Of a stretch of 46,234 nt of DNA, positions 8,750-19,212 are shown one piece after another. A program made the position numbers and the translations under genes. This DNA comes from Actinomycetota bacterium. GTDB lineage: Bacteria; Actinomycetota; Thermoleophilia; Gaiellales; Gaiellaceae. The notes under the pieces are model-generated. The model was given only the letters and a program-made list of their open reading frames with translations. It ran no database searches and was not told where the DNA came from. Where the stretch lies: assembly GCA_005884945.1 (NCBI GenBank), contig VAYM01000140.1:1-46234 (forward strand). Direction: 5' to 3'. Within the stretch, counting starts at the first letter, position 1, and every line of letters starts with the position of its first letter.

Positions 8750-10174
8750 TCAGGGAACCGTGAAGCGACGGCTGACCGACCGTGGTGGCCCTGGGTTGAC
8801 GGGCGCCGTCAGCGAAACGCCGACCGTATATCTGCCCGGAGGCAGCGCGCCGAGCAGAACGCGTCGCTGGATACCGCCGATCGCGAGCCCGTGCCTACGT
8901 CGGATCGTCCGCCCCGCGGCGCGCACAGTCAGCGCGTAGCTGCAGTCGATGTCGCAGCGCAGATCCGCACGGACGCGGGCCGCCACCTTGACGACGCCGA
9001 GTGACGCGCGCGGGGTGAGCGCGAGCGACGGACAGCGCGTGACGACGCCCCGGTGCGCCTCCCTGACGGCCGTCCGCACGGCCGGGAGATCCGACTTCGG
9101 CTTCCCGTCGACGTAGAACAGCCCGGACTGCCAGCGATTCAGGTCGCCCTCGTCGATCGTGTGGAAGATGAAGAACCCGCGCACGTTCGGCTGGCAGAAC
9201 GCCAACTCGATCGCCTGCCGGTAGTAGTCGCCCTGCACGGACTCCGGCACCGGCTTCACGCTGGCGATCTCCTGGCCGGTATAGAGGCTCGCCTTCGGTG
9301 CGGGGATCTGCGACTCGACGCCGAACTCGGTGTAGTAGATCGGCAGTGTCGAGCCCTGCTGGGCAGTCCCGTCGAACGCCGTACCGAGCAGCGAGACGAG
9401 CTTGTCGTAGTCCGCGACCGCGATCGTCGTCGAGTTCGGGTGCCGGCCGTTGACGGGCGCGATGCTCGAGTTGTCCTCGTACGGATGGATTGCGAGCCCG
9501 TCCATGATCGGCTTCGTCCGCCCGCTGTTGCGGTAGACGGTTCCCATGTCGGCGATGAACGCGGTCGGCGAGTGTGTGAGGCGGATCGAGGTCGGATCGT
9601 CGCCGCCGTGTGGCGAGAGCGCGCCGCCGAGGACGAGGATGTTCCGCGAGACCGCCTTCAGGGCGTCGTAGCTCTCCGCGAGCAGGGCTTCGTACCCCGC
9701 GGCGGCCGCGTCCGAGCCGTCGAGCTCGAACTGCGGCAGCCAGTAGCGATTCAGGTTCGGCTCGTTCCCGATCACGAAGCGCCGGATGTCCGGCACGGCC
9801 CGCGCGATCGCGGCCGCGTACGCAGCGAAGTCCTGACGCTCCTGCTCCGTCAACGGCGCCGTCCGGCTGCCGAAGTTCATGACCACGAGGAACACCTGGA
9901 CCCCGTCGAGGTGCGCGGCCTCTGCGACGTTCCTGAGCACGTCCGTGTCCGCCTGCGACGGGGCGGTCTGGCCGGGTGCCCACACCTGCGTGAGCCGAAC
10001 CGAGTTGAGGCCCGCTGAGGTCAGCAGATCCATCTGCGCCTTCGCGCCGACGAGGGTCGGCTGACGCACCGCATCCTCCGCCGCTCCGATCAACATCGTC
10101 GGGCCGCCGGCTGATGCGGTCGAGGGCAGCGCCCCCGCGAGCGCCAGCAGAGCCAGGACGACGAGACGCTTCAC
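8750..10174 (-). CDS. Secreted glycoside-hydrolase-like protein, paralog B with extra C-terminal domain
   Basis: Signal peptide MKRLVVLALLALAGALPSTASA; FVIGNEPNLNRYWLPQF, IYYTEFGVESQIPAP; extensive identity to the 7224-8471 product plus a C-terminal extension of about 90 aa. Confidence 0.65.
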   Translation of the reverse strand: MKRLVVLALLALAGALPSTASAGGPTMLIGAAEDAVRQPTLVGAKAQMDLLTSAGLNSVRLTQVWAPGQTAPSQADTDVLRNVAEAAHLDGVQVFLVVMNFGSRTAPLTEQERQDFAAYAAAIARAVPDIRRFVIGNEPNLNRYWLPQFELDGSDAAAAGYEALLAESYDALKAVSRNILVLGGALSPHGGDDPTSIRLTHSPTAFIADMGTVYRNSGRTKPIMDGLAIHPYEDNSSIAPVNGRHPNSTTIAVADYDKLVSLLGTAFDGTAQQGSTLPIYYTEFGVESQIPAPKASLYTGQEIASVKPVPESVQGDYYRQAIELAFCQPNVRGFFIFHTIDEGDLNRWQSGLFYVDGKPKSDLPAVRTAVREAHRGVVTRCPSLALTPRASLGVVKVAARVRADLRCDIDCSYALTVRAAGRTIRRRHGLAIGGIQRRVLLGALPPGRYTVGVSLTAPVNPGPPRSVSRRFTVP

Positions 10175-10241
10175 TCCGGCCTATGTATCGGAAATCCAGG
10201 GCTTTCGCCGCGGGAAGCGTGTCCGGTGGAGGCCCGGCTAG

Positions 10242-12101
10242 ATTGGCTCCATAGCCTCTCGCCTCGAAGAAAAGCTCAGGACCCTGCCGGCGAAGCCGGG
10301 TGTCTACCTGTTCCGGGACAGGGAGGGGGACGTCCTCTACGTCGGAAAGGCCAAGTCGCTGCGCCCGCGTGTCCGGTCGTATTTCCAGGCGGGCCACGAT
10401 GCCCGGGCCACGATCCAGCAGCTTCCAGACCGCGTCGATGACGTCGAGGTGATCGTCACGCAGAACGAGGTCGAGGCGCTCCATCTGGAGCAGAACCTCG
10501 TAAAGCGGCACAGGCCGCCGTTCAACGTCCGGCTGCGAGACGACAAGTCGTTTCCCTACATCGCGGTCACGGTCGAGGACGAGTACCCGCGCGTCATGTT
10601 CACGCGGGAGCGGCATCGTCGCGGCGTCTGGTACTTCGGGCCGTACGCGAACGCGAAGAAGGTGCGCGAGACGCTCGACGTCCTCAACCGCGTCTTCCCG
10701 TACCGGCCGTGCGAAGGGCCGAAGCCGGGCCGCCACTCCGGAATCCCGTGCCTCGACTACCACATCGACCGCTGCCTCGCGCCGTGCGTGGGCTACGTGT
10801 CGAAGGACGACTACCGGACGATCATCGACCAGGTGATCGAGTTCCTCTCGGGCGAGACGGAGCCGATCCAGCGCGAGCTCGAGCGCAAGATGCGCGAGGC
10901 CGCAGCCGAGGAGCGGTTCGAGGACGCGGCGCGCTACCGGAACAGGCTGCGGTCCGTGCAGCACCTCGCGGAACGGCAGGCCGCGGACCGGCGGTCGGTC
11001 GGCACCGTCGACGTGATCGGCCTTGCGGTCGAGGGCGATCGTGCGGTCGTCCAGGTTTTCCCTCTGCGCGACGGCAAGATGGTCGACCGGTACTCGTTCC
11101 ATCTCGAGAACGTCGGCGGCCAGGACACGACGACGATCCTCGAGTCGTTCTGTCTGGAGTACTACGGCGGCTCTCCGTCCGTGCCGCCGCAGATCATCGT
11201 GCCGCGCGACGCGGGCGACATGTCGGCGCTCGAGGAGTTTCTGTCGGAGCGCCGTGGAGCACGCGTCGAAGTGCGGGTCGCGGAACGTGGCGAGAAGCGG
11301 CGTCTCCAGGAGCTCGCCTCGGAGAATGCCGCGCATGCGCTCGCTTCCGACACCGCGGTGGCCGAGCAGAAGCGACTGCGCCGGATCGAGGCGCTCGAGG
11401 AGCTCCGCGAGGCGCTGAACCTCGAGTCGCTGCCGATCCGCATCGAATGCTTCGACATCTCGACGGCGATGGGCTCGGAGAACGTCGGCGCGGTGGTCGT
11501 CTTCCAGGACGCGCTGCCGAAGAAGGCGCACTACCGCAAGTTCGGCGTGCGCGGACAGGAGGGGATGGACGACTTCGCGGCGATGGCGGAGGTGATGCGC
11601 AGGCGTTTTGCGCGGCTCTCGGACGGGACCGGGGAGGACCACGACGAGAGCTTCGCCGCGACCCCGAACCTGGTCGTCGTCGACGGCGGCAAGGGCCAAC
11701 TCTCGGCCGCGCTCGCGGCAATGCAGGCGTTCGATCTCCCGCGCGTCGCGGTGGTCGCGTTGGCGAAGCGCGAGGAAGAGGTCTTCGTCCCCGGACGTTC
11801 CGATCCGATTCGCCTCTCGCGGCACTCGCCCTCGCTGCAGCTGTTGCAGCGCATTCGCGACGAGGCGCACAGGTTCGCGATCGGATTCCACCGCCAGCGG
11901 CGCGAGACGCGCTCGTTCGGCTCCATCTTCGACGAGCTGCAGGGCGTCGGCCCGGCGCGCCGGCGCGCGATCCTGCAGCACTTCGGTTCGGCCGAGCGGT
12001 TCCTCGCGGCGACGCAGGAGGAGCTCGAGGGCGTGCCGGGTGTGCCGGCGAAGACGGCGCGGGCGATCTACGCGCAGCTACACAAGGCGGGCCGCGCGTA
12101 G
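10242..12101 (+). CDS. uvrC: Excinuclease ABC subunit C (UvrC)
   Basis: GIY-YIG domain LPAKPGVYLFRDREGDVLYVGKAKSLRPRVRSYF, UvrC core CLDYHIDRCLAPC, RNase H-like ECFDIS/VVDGGKGQL, C-terminal HhH. The frame is open from 10242; the track ORF starts only at GTG 10449. Confidence 0.93.
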   Translation: MGSIASRLEEKLRTLPAKPGVYLFRDREGDVLYVGKAKSLRPRVRSYFQAGHDARATIQQLPDRVDDVEVIVTQNEVEALHLEQNLVKRHRPPFNVRLRDDKSFPYIAVTVEDEYPRVMFTRERHRRGVWYFGPYANAKKVRETLDVLNRVFPYRPCEGPKPGRHSGIPCLDYHIDRCLAPCVGYVSKDDYRTIIDQVIEFLSGETEPIQRELERKMREAAAEERFEDAARYRNRLRSVQHLAERQAADRRSVGTVDVIGLAVEGDRAVVQVFPLRDGKMVDRYSFHLENVGGQDTTTILESFCLEYYGGSPSVPPQIIVPRDAGDMSALEEFLSERRGARVEVRVAERGEKRRLQELASENAAHALASDTAVAEQKRLRRIEALEELREALNLESLPIRIECFDISTAMGSENVGAVVVFQDALPKKAHYRKFGVRGQEGMDDFAAMAEVMRRRFARLSDGTGEDHDESFAATPNLVVVDGGKGQLSAALAAMQAFDLPRVAVVALAKREEEVFVPGRSDPIRLSRHSPSLQLLQRIRDEAHRFAIGFHRQRRETRSFGSIFDELQGVGPARRRAILQHFGSAERFLAATQEELEGVPGVPAKTARAIYAQLHKAGRA

Positions 12102-12248
12102 GAATCCCTCGAACGCGTCACTCGCGCCAGCGATATCCCCCACCACGGGGGAACGCCGATAAGGCAAGGGCCGCGTGGAAAGCCGCACCCTCATCCCGCC
12201 TGGTACCTGAGCCAGATCGAGCGCGGCAAGACCCGGCCCACCGGCGAG

Positions 12249-13403
12249 ATGCTCGCGTGGCTGGGCGAACGGCTGGGCGTCGACGCGTCGTTCCTGGAGA
12301 CGGGACAGTCGTCGGCGGAGTACGCCGAGTCCGAGGCGGCAGTCGCACGCGCCGAGGCGGCGGTGGAGGGTCAGCAGTTCGAAGAGGCGCGCGAGGCCCT
12401 GAGCGGACTCCGCTTCACCCCCGACGCGCCCGAGCTCGAGTTCCGCGCGCTGCTCGCGGACAGCTGGACGCGCTCGTACTTCGGCGAGCAGCGCCAGGCG
12501 CTCGAGGCGCTTGCCCGTGCGCGGGAGCTGTCGGAGCTCGACCTGTTCACGGACGTCGAGCGGTCCGAGGTGCTCTACCGCATGGGCGTCGTCCGCTACC
12601 AGCTTTCGTCGATCAACTCCGCGATCAGCCTCCTGACCGAGGCGTACGATCTCGCGACGCGGTCCGGGCTTCCTTGCGACCGTCTCCGCTCGCACGTCCT
12701 CGAGTGGCGCTCACGCTGCTCGCGCCGGCAGCGCGACTTCGAGGCTGCGCGCGAGGACATCGAGCTCGCGCTCGAGCTCGCGGAGGGTCTCGAGGACACG
12801 CTCACGATCGCGCACGTCACGTTCCAGGCGTCGATCGTCGCCGAGCGCGGCGGCCACTGGTTGCGCGCACGTGCGCTCGCCGAGCGCGCGAAGGAGCTGT
12901 ACGAGGCGCACGGCGACCGCATCAACATGGGCCGGATGCTCAACAACCTCGGCGGGCTCAACTACCTGCTCGGCAAGTCGGACGACGCGGTCACGCATCT
13001 CAAGCAGGCGTTCTCGATCGCGCTCGAGACGGGCAGCGACGCCGACGCCGCGCAGGCCGTCTCCTCCCTCGCGCAGGTTCATCTCGGCGCGAAGGAGTAC
13101 CCGCTCGCGGAGCAGCAGGCGCGACACGCGCTCGAGCTCCTCTCCGGGCGCGAAGACTTCATCGACGAGATCGGCAACGCCCAGATCGTGCTCGGTCGCG
13201 CATTGCTCGAGCAGGACCGCCTCGACGAGGCGGAGACGGTGTTCGACGAGGCCGAGGCGAGCTTGCAACAACTCTCCTCGGCCAGTCACGCGGCAGTCGC
13301 GTGGACGGCGCAGGGCGACCTCGCCATCCGCCGCGGCGACGCAGAGGCGGCGGCGGCGCTCTATCGCCGTGCGGCGGAAGCTCTCCAGGACGTTCGGTTC
13401 TAG
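12249..13403 (+). CDS. HTH-TPR regulator-like protein (XRE HTH remnant plus tetratricopeptide repeats)
   Basis: The open frame upstream of the ATG (from 12102) reads ...PAWYLSQIERGKTRPTGEMLAWLGERLGVDASFLETG (second half of an XRE HTH), followed by many TPR units (NLGGLNYLLGKSDDAVTHLKQAFSIALETG etc.). Confidence 0.75.
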   Translation: MLAWLGERLGVDASFLETGQSSAEYAESEAAVARAEAAVEGQQFEEAREALSGLRFTPDAPELEFRALLADSWTRSYFGEQRQALEALARARELSELDLFTDVERSEVLYRMGVVRYQLSSINSAISLLTEAYDLATRSGLPCDRLRSHVLEWRSRCSRRQRDFEAAREDIELALELAEGLEDTLTIAHVTFQASIVAERGGHWLRARALAERAKELYEAHGDRINMGRMLNNLGGLNYLLGKSDDAVTHLKQAFSIALETGSDADAAQAVSSLAQVHLGAKEYPLAEQQARHALELLSGREDFIDEIGNAQIVLGRALLEQDRLDEAETVFDEAEASLQQLSSASHAAVAWTAQGDLAIRRGDAEAAAALYRRAAEALQDVRF

Positions 13404-13420
13404 GAAGGGAGGTGATCAGG

Positions 13421-13588
13421 ATGCTGCGGAAACTCCTCTCCCTTGGGGCACTCGTCGTGGTCGCTCTCGCGCTCGGCGCAGGCCCAGCGGCGGCGAACAA
13501 CGGCAAGCCCTCCGGGTCGGCGTTTGCAAACGCGAACGGGAAGCCCTTCGTGACGGACGGCTTCTCCGACGGCCGCCTCGCGAACTAA
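13421..13588 (+). CDS. 55-aa secreted peptide
   Basis: MLRKLLSLGALVVVALALGAGPAAANNGKPSGSAFANANGKPFVTDGFSDGRLAN; GGGAGG SD just upstream, 17 nt after the TPR gene. Under 60 aa, so it appears only as the tail of a 959-aa ORF. Confidence 0.75.
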   Translation: MLRKLLSLGALVVVALALGAGPAAANNGKPSGSAFANANGKPFVTDGFSDGRLAN

Positions 13589-13660
13589 GGCGAACGGCCA
13601 CGCACTCGGCTTGAGCGGCCGCTCTCGGTCCTCGGAGCGGCCGTTCGCCTTTCCTCGTTA
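13589..13660. terminator. Large terminator-like inverted repeat after the peptide gene
   Basis: GGCGAACGGCC(13589-13599)/GGCCGTTCGCC(13639-13649), perfect 11 bp, then TTTCCTCGTT. Confidence 0.7.
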
Positions 13661-14611
13661 CGTGCGCTCGGGTTGCGCGGTGCCGTCCGCGTCGATGACG
13701 TCCCGGAAGCGCAGCGTCCTCATCATCAGCAGGATCGCCGTGAATCCCAACGTTGCATTCACGACGATCAGCGTGACGCGCAGGCCGACGCTGAAGCTCA
13801 GCAATGCGCTTCTCGACGCGGCGTGCGCCTTGTTGAAGATGTAGAGGAGCAGCGCCTGCTCCGTTCCGATTCCCGCCGGGCTGAAGGGGAAGATCGTCGC
13901 GAGGCTCTGGCTCACCTGCACGAGCAGCGCGTTGTGGAGCGAGGCGTGGATCTGAAACGCCTCGAGGAAGCAGAAGACGGTCGCGAGGCGCAGCGTCCAG
14001 TCGAGTACCTGGAACGGAACGACGCGCGTGACGTAGTACGGATGGTCGGAGAACGCTGAGAATCCCTGCGCGACGCGTGCCCGGAAGTCCTCGACGCGGT
14101 CGGCGATCCAGACGATGAGCAGTCCGCCGAACAGGATCAGGAGAACGAAGAGGATCAGCCCGATGCGCGGATGCCGGAACGCCCAGCCGTAGTCGAGCGA
14201 CGGCAGATGGGGGAGGACGTGCAGACCCGGCAGGAAGCCCTGCGTGACCGCCCAGATGACGAGGCACCCTGCGACGGCCATGTCGAAGACCGTCTGCAGG
14301 AGCACGGTGGAGACGAGCGTCGTGTAGGTCGAGCCCTGGACGTGCCGCTTGGCGAGGAACAGCTTCACGGCGTCGCCGCCGCGCGCGGGGATGACCGCGT
14401 TGACCCCGGTTCCGGCGACGTACGCGCCGAACATGTGCCGCCAGCGAACCTCGCTGTGGCGATACGCGGCCGCGACGATGTTGCGCCAGGCGGTCGAGAC
14501 CGCGATCAGTTTGCAGAAATGGCAGAGGGCGGCAGCGGCCAGCCACTGCCAGCGGACGTCCGCGAGATGGCCGAAGAAGACGGAGATCGCGTGCCACGTC
14601 GTATGAAACAC
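13658..14611 (-). CDS. LPG synthase TM-like / UPF0104 family membrane protein
   Basis: IPARGGDAVKLFLAKR, FPFSPAGIGTEQALLLYIF; multiple TM segments. Confidence 0.75.
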   Translation of the reverse strand: MFHTTWHAISVFFGHLADVRWQWLAAAALCHFCKLIAVSTAWRNIVAAAYRHSEVRWRHMFGAYVAGTGVNAVIPARGGDAVKLFLAKRHVQGSTYTTLVSTVLLQTVFDMAVAGCLVIWAVTQGFLPGLHVLPHLPSLDYGWAFRHPRIGLILFVLLILFGGLLIVWIADRVEDFRARVAQGFSAFSDHPYYVTRVVPFQVLDWTLRLATVFCFLEAFQIHASLHNALLVQVSQSLATIFPFSPAGIGTEQALLLYIFNKAHAASRSALLSFSVGLRVTLIVVNATLGFTAILLMMRTLRFRDVIDADGTAQPERT

Positions 14612-14632
14612 GCGCTCAGTGTGACTGAGACT

Positions 14633-16291
<1,659 letters not shown>

Positions 16292-16320
16292 CGGCGCCGA
16301 TTGTAGGCTTGTGGTCCGTG

Positions 16321-16878
16321 TCTGTGACGCGCGTCGCCTACGCGGCCGAGGGGTGGGGCGAAGGCGAGCTCTGGTTCGAAGGACCGCGCCTCGTGTGGCA
16401 CGAGCTGCCGCGTCCGCGTCCGACAGAGACGAGTCCGAGGCCACACCCCCACCCGGGTGGGACTCAGTCCCGCCTCCCTCTGCGGTCGACGGTACGGGCA
16501 AAGCGCAGACGTGTCCGGGACGCCGATGTGCCGATGGTGCGCCGATTCGTCCACACCGTGCAGCGCTACTTCGCGGGCGAGCGGACGTCGTTCGGCGCGT
16601 TCGACGTCGACCTCGAGGGCCTGACGCCTTTCCAGCGCGCGATCTCCGACGCTCTGCGCGACGTCCCGTACGGCGAGGTCGTCTCGTACGGAGAGCTCGC
16701 ACGCGACGCCGGTTATCCGAACGCGCAGCGCGCGGCCGGGACGTTCTGCGCGCACAACCGATACCCGCTCGTCCTGCCGTGCCATCGCGTCGTCGCGTCG
16801 AACGGGATCGGCAGCTATGGCAGCCTCGGCGTCGGCTACAAGCGCCGCCTCTTGGAGCTCGAGGGTGTCGCTCTCTGA
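16321..16878 (+). CDS. ogt: Methylated-DNA--protein-cysteine methyltransferase
   Basis: VPYGEVVSYGELA, FCAHNRYPLVLPCHRVVASNGIGSYG. Confidence 0.9.
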   Translation, partial: SVTRVAYAAEGWGEGELWFEGPRLVWHELPRPRPTETSPRPHPHPGGTQSRLPLRSTVRAKRRRVRDADVPMVRRFVHTVQRYFAGERTSFGAFDVDLEGLTPFQRAISDALRDVPYGEVVSYGELARDAGYPNAQRAAGTFCAHNRYPLVLPCHRVVASNGIGSYGSLGVGYKRRLLELEGVAL

Positions 16879-17788
16879 GGATCTCCGCAACGAGCTCGCG
16901 GCGATCGCGCCGCGCAGCGACTGCGACCGGCTCGCCGAGCTCTCGGGCCTGTTCCACGCTGCGGGAAGCATCCACCTTCGTGGACGGGGGGAGGTCTCCG
17001 TGCACCTCGACGTGGCGAGCTCCGCCGTCGCCCGCCGTGCGTTCAGTCTTCTGCGCGACTTCGGCGTCACGTCGGAGATCCGGACGTATCGCCAGCAAGC
17101 GTTCAACCGGCCGACGCGCTACCAGCTCCACGTCGCAGGGAACGATCGTGCGCTCCAGGTCCTCTACGAAGCCGGGGTAGTAACCCAGCGCCTCGCGCCG
17201 CTCGACCATCCTCCGCGCCGCGTCGTCGCGCGCGCCTGCTGCCGGGGCGCGTATCTCCGCGGCACGTTGCTCGGCGGCGGCTCGCTCAGCGGCCCGCGCG
17301 CACCGCACCTCGAGCTGCGATCGGCGTCCGTTGCCGGCGCGCAGTTCGTTGCGGAGCTTGCGGCGCGCGAAGGCGCAACGCTCGCCGTGCTCGATCGAGG
17401 ACGCCATGCCGTCGCGTACGCGAAGGGAACGGATGCGATCGCCGATCTCCTGGCCGGGGTCGGCGCGAGCGATGCCGTCCTCGCGTTCGAGGAGTCCGCC
17501 GTCATGGCGGCGACTCGCGGGCGTGCGAACCGGCTCGCGAACGCCGACCACGCCAACCTTGTCCGCGCGAGCCGCGCGGCGCACGCACAGTTGCGCGCCG
17601 TCGAGCAGCTTCGGCGAGGCGGCGAGCTGGCGGATCTTCCGAAGCCGTTGCGGGAAATTGCCGAGTTACGCATCCGTCATCCGACGCTGTCGCTGCGCGA
17701 GCTCGCGCTGAAATGTCGACCTCCGGCAACAAAAGCTGCTGCACACAGACGGCTTCGCAAGCTTCAGCGTCTTGCAGGCGACCTCTAA
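16865..17788 (+). CDS. whiA: WhiA-family DNA-binding regulator
   Basis: SLSEDLRNELAAI, CCRGAYLRGTLLGGGSLSGP, NRLANADHANLVRA, LPKPLREIAELRIRHPTLSLRELA. GTG at 16865 overlaps the end of ogt. Confidence 0.92.
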   Translation: MSLSEDLRNELAAIAPRSDCDRLAELSGLFHAAGSIHLRGRGEVSVHLDVASSAVARRAFSLLRDFGVTSEIRTYRQQAFNRPTRYQLHVAGNDRALQVLYEAGVVTQRLAPLDHPPRRVVARACCRGAYLRGTLLGGGSLSGPRAPHLELRSASVAGAQFVAELAAREGATLAVLDRGRHAVAYAKGTDAIADLLAGVGASDAVLAFEESAVMAATRGRANRLANADHANLVRASRAAHAQLRAVEQLRRGGELADLPKPLREIAELRIRHPTLSLRELALKCRPPATKAAAHRRLRKLQRLAGDL

Positions 17789-17858
17789 CTCTTTTCGCGC
17801 CGTAGAGTCCGCGTCGCCCTTGCGTCATACTCCAGAGGCGGCGGGTCCGTGCTCGTCC

Positions 17859-18153
17859 GGCGCCGGATTCAGACCCCGTCCGACGCCACGGTCCTGAGCG
17901 TGGTTCAACCGGAGGGGGAGGTCGTCCTCGGAGCTTCCCCTCCGGCCCGCCGCGAAGCGGTGGGCCGGTCGGGCCCAAGCCGGCGCGCCGGCCAAGCCGG
18001 CGCGCCTCTGAGTGTCTGCATCGCAAGCGACGCAGACGCGGCCCGCAGTGCCGCACGAAGTCCGCTGCGGCTGGCGCCGCAGCATGACGACTTCGTGCGG
18101 TGACTATCTCTGGGCGAGCGGTCTCGGCCGACGCGGGCAAAGCCCGCATCGGC
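17859..18153. repeat. Array of consecutive strong hairpins between whiA and gap
   Basis: At least six clear inverted repeats: 17909-17920/17934-17945; 17942-17953/17957-17968; 17982-17992/17996-18006; 18014-18024/18027-18037; 18051-18062/18089-18100 (with inner 18064-18071/18076-18083); 18127-18138/18142-18153. A weaker one lies at 17859-17867/17879-17887. Confidence 0.8.
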
Positions 18154-18182
18154 GGCTGATGTAAGACGGTTAGACTCGAACG

Positions 18183-19211
18183 ATGGCGAAGACACGCGTT
18201 GGAATCAACGGATTCGGGCGGATCGGGCGGAACTTCTTCCGTGCTCACCTCGAGCGTGGCGGCGACTTCGAGGTCGTCGCGATCAACGACCTCGGGGACG
18301 CGAAGACGATGGGGCATCTTCTCAAGTACGACTCGGTCCTCGGTCAGCTCGACGAGGACGTCGAGGTCGGCGACGGCGTCATCAAGGCAGGCAAGACCGA
18401 GTTGAAGGTCCTCTCGGAGCGGGACCCGGCGGGACTGCCGTGGAGCGACCTCGAGGTCGAGCTCGTGATCGAGTCGACCGGCTTCTTCGCGGACCGCGAC
18501 GGCGCGCAGAAACACATCGACGCCGGCGCGAAGAAGGTCGTCATCTCCGCGCCCGCAACCGACCCGGACCTCACCGTCGTCCTCGGCGTGAACGACGACA
18601 TGTACGACCCGGAGCAGCACCACATCGTCTCGAACGCGTCGTGCACGACGAACTGTGTCGCGCCGCTCGCCAAGGTCCTGCACGACAACTACGCGATCGA
18701 GCAGGGCTTCATGACGACGATCCATGCGTACACGAACGACCAGCAGATCCTCGATCTCCCGCACAAGGACCTCCGCCGCGCACGGGCAGCCGCGATCAAC
18801 CTGATCCCGACGTCCACGGGCGCCGCGCGCGCGATCGGGCTCGTGATGCCCGACCTCAAAGGGAAGGTCGACGGGATCTCCGTGCGGGCACCGGTCCCGG
18901 TCGGCTCGATCACCGACCTGGTCGTGAGCCTCGGCCGCGAGGTCACGATCGGCGAGGTGAACGACGCGTATCGCGCCGCCGCCGACTCCGGCCGGCTGGA
19001 GGGAATCCTGCGCTACGCGGACGATCCGCTCGTGTCGACCGACATCGTCCACTCGCAGTACTCGTGCATCGTCGACAGCGAGCTGACGATGGCGAACGGA
19101 CGCATGGTGAAGGTGTTCGGCTGGTACGACAACGAGTGGGGCTACAGCTGCCGCCTCGTCGACGTCGTGTCGAAGATCGCCGCGGACATCCCCGCTGCCG
19201 TCTCGGCGTAG
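18183..19211 (+). CDS. gap: Glyceraldehyde-3-phosphate dehydrogenase, type I
   Basis: MAKTRVGINGFGRIGRNFF, SNASCTTNCVAPLAKVL, WYDNEWGYSCRLVD. Confidence 0.97.
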   Translation: MAKTRVGINGFGRIGRNFFRAHLERGGDFEVVAINDLGDAKTMGHLLKYDSVLGQLDEDVEVGDGVIKAGKTELKVLSERDPAGLPWSDLEVELVIESTGFFADRDGAQKHIDAGAKKVVISAPATDPDLTVVLGVNDDMYDPEQHHIVSNASCTTNCVAPLAKVLHDNYAIEQGFMTTIHAYTNDQQILDLPHKDLRRARAAAINLIPTSTGAARAIGLVMPDLKGKVDGISVRAPVPVGSITDLVVSLGREVTIGEVNDAYRAAADSGRLEGILRYADDPLVSTDIVHSQYSCIVDSELTMANGRMVKVFGWYDNEWGYSCRLVDVVSKIAADIPAAVSA

Positions 19212-19212
19212 C

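Noticed and set aside
8895-11981. 1028-aa minus-strand ORF
   Set aside because: Antisense to uvrC and overlapping the GH-like gene; arginine/aspartate-rich low-complexity translation with no motif. GC-rich codon-position artifact.
12120-12200. c-di-GMP (GEMM)-like riboswitch in GATAAGGCAAGGGCC...GTGGAAAGCCGCACC
   Set aside because: Only short resemblance (GGCAA, AAAGCC); the required GGCAAAC...GGGACGCAAAGC core is not present.
10709-13588. 959-aa plus-strand ORF
   Set aside because: Out-of-frame shadow of uvrC and the TPR gene. Only its last 55 codons (13421-13588) are supported, as a separate peptide with its own SD.
17905-18195. 96-aa minus-strand ORF and 84-86-aa ORFs within the hairpin array
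   Set aside because: Composition driven by GC-rich palindromes; no SD or protein-like pattern.
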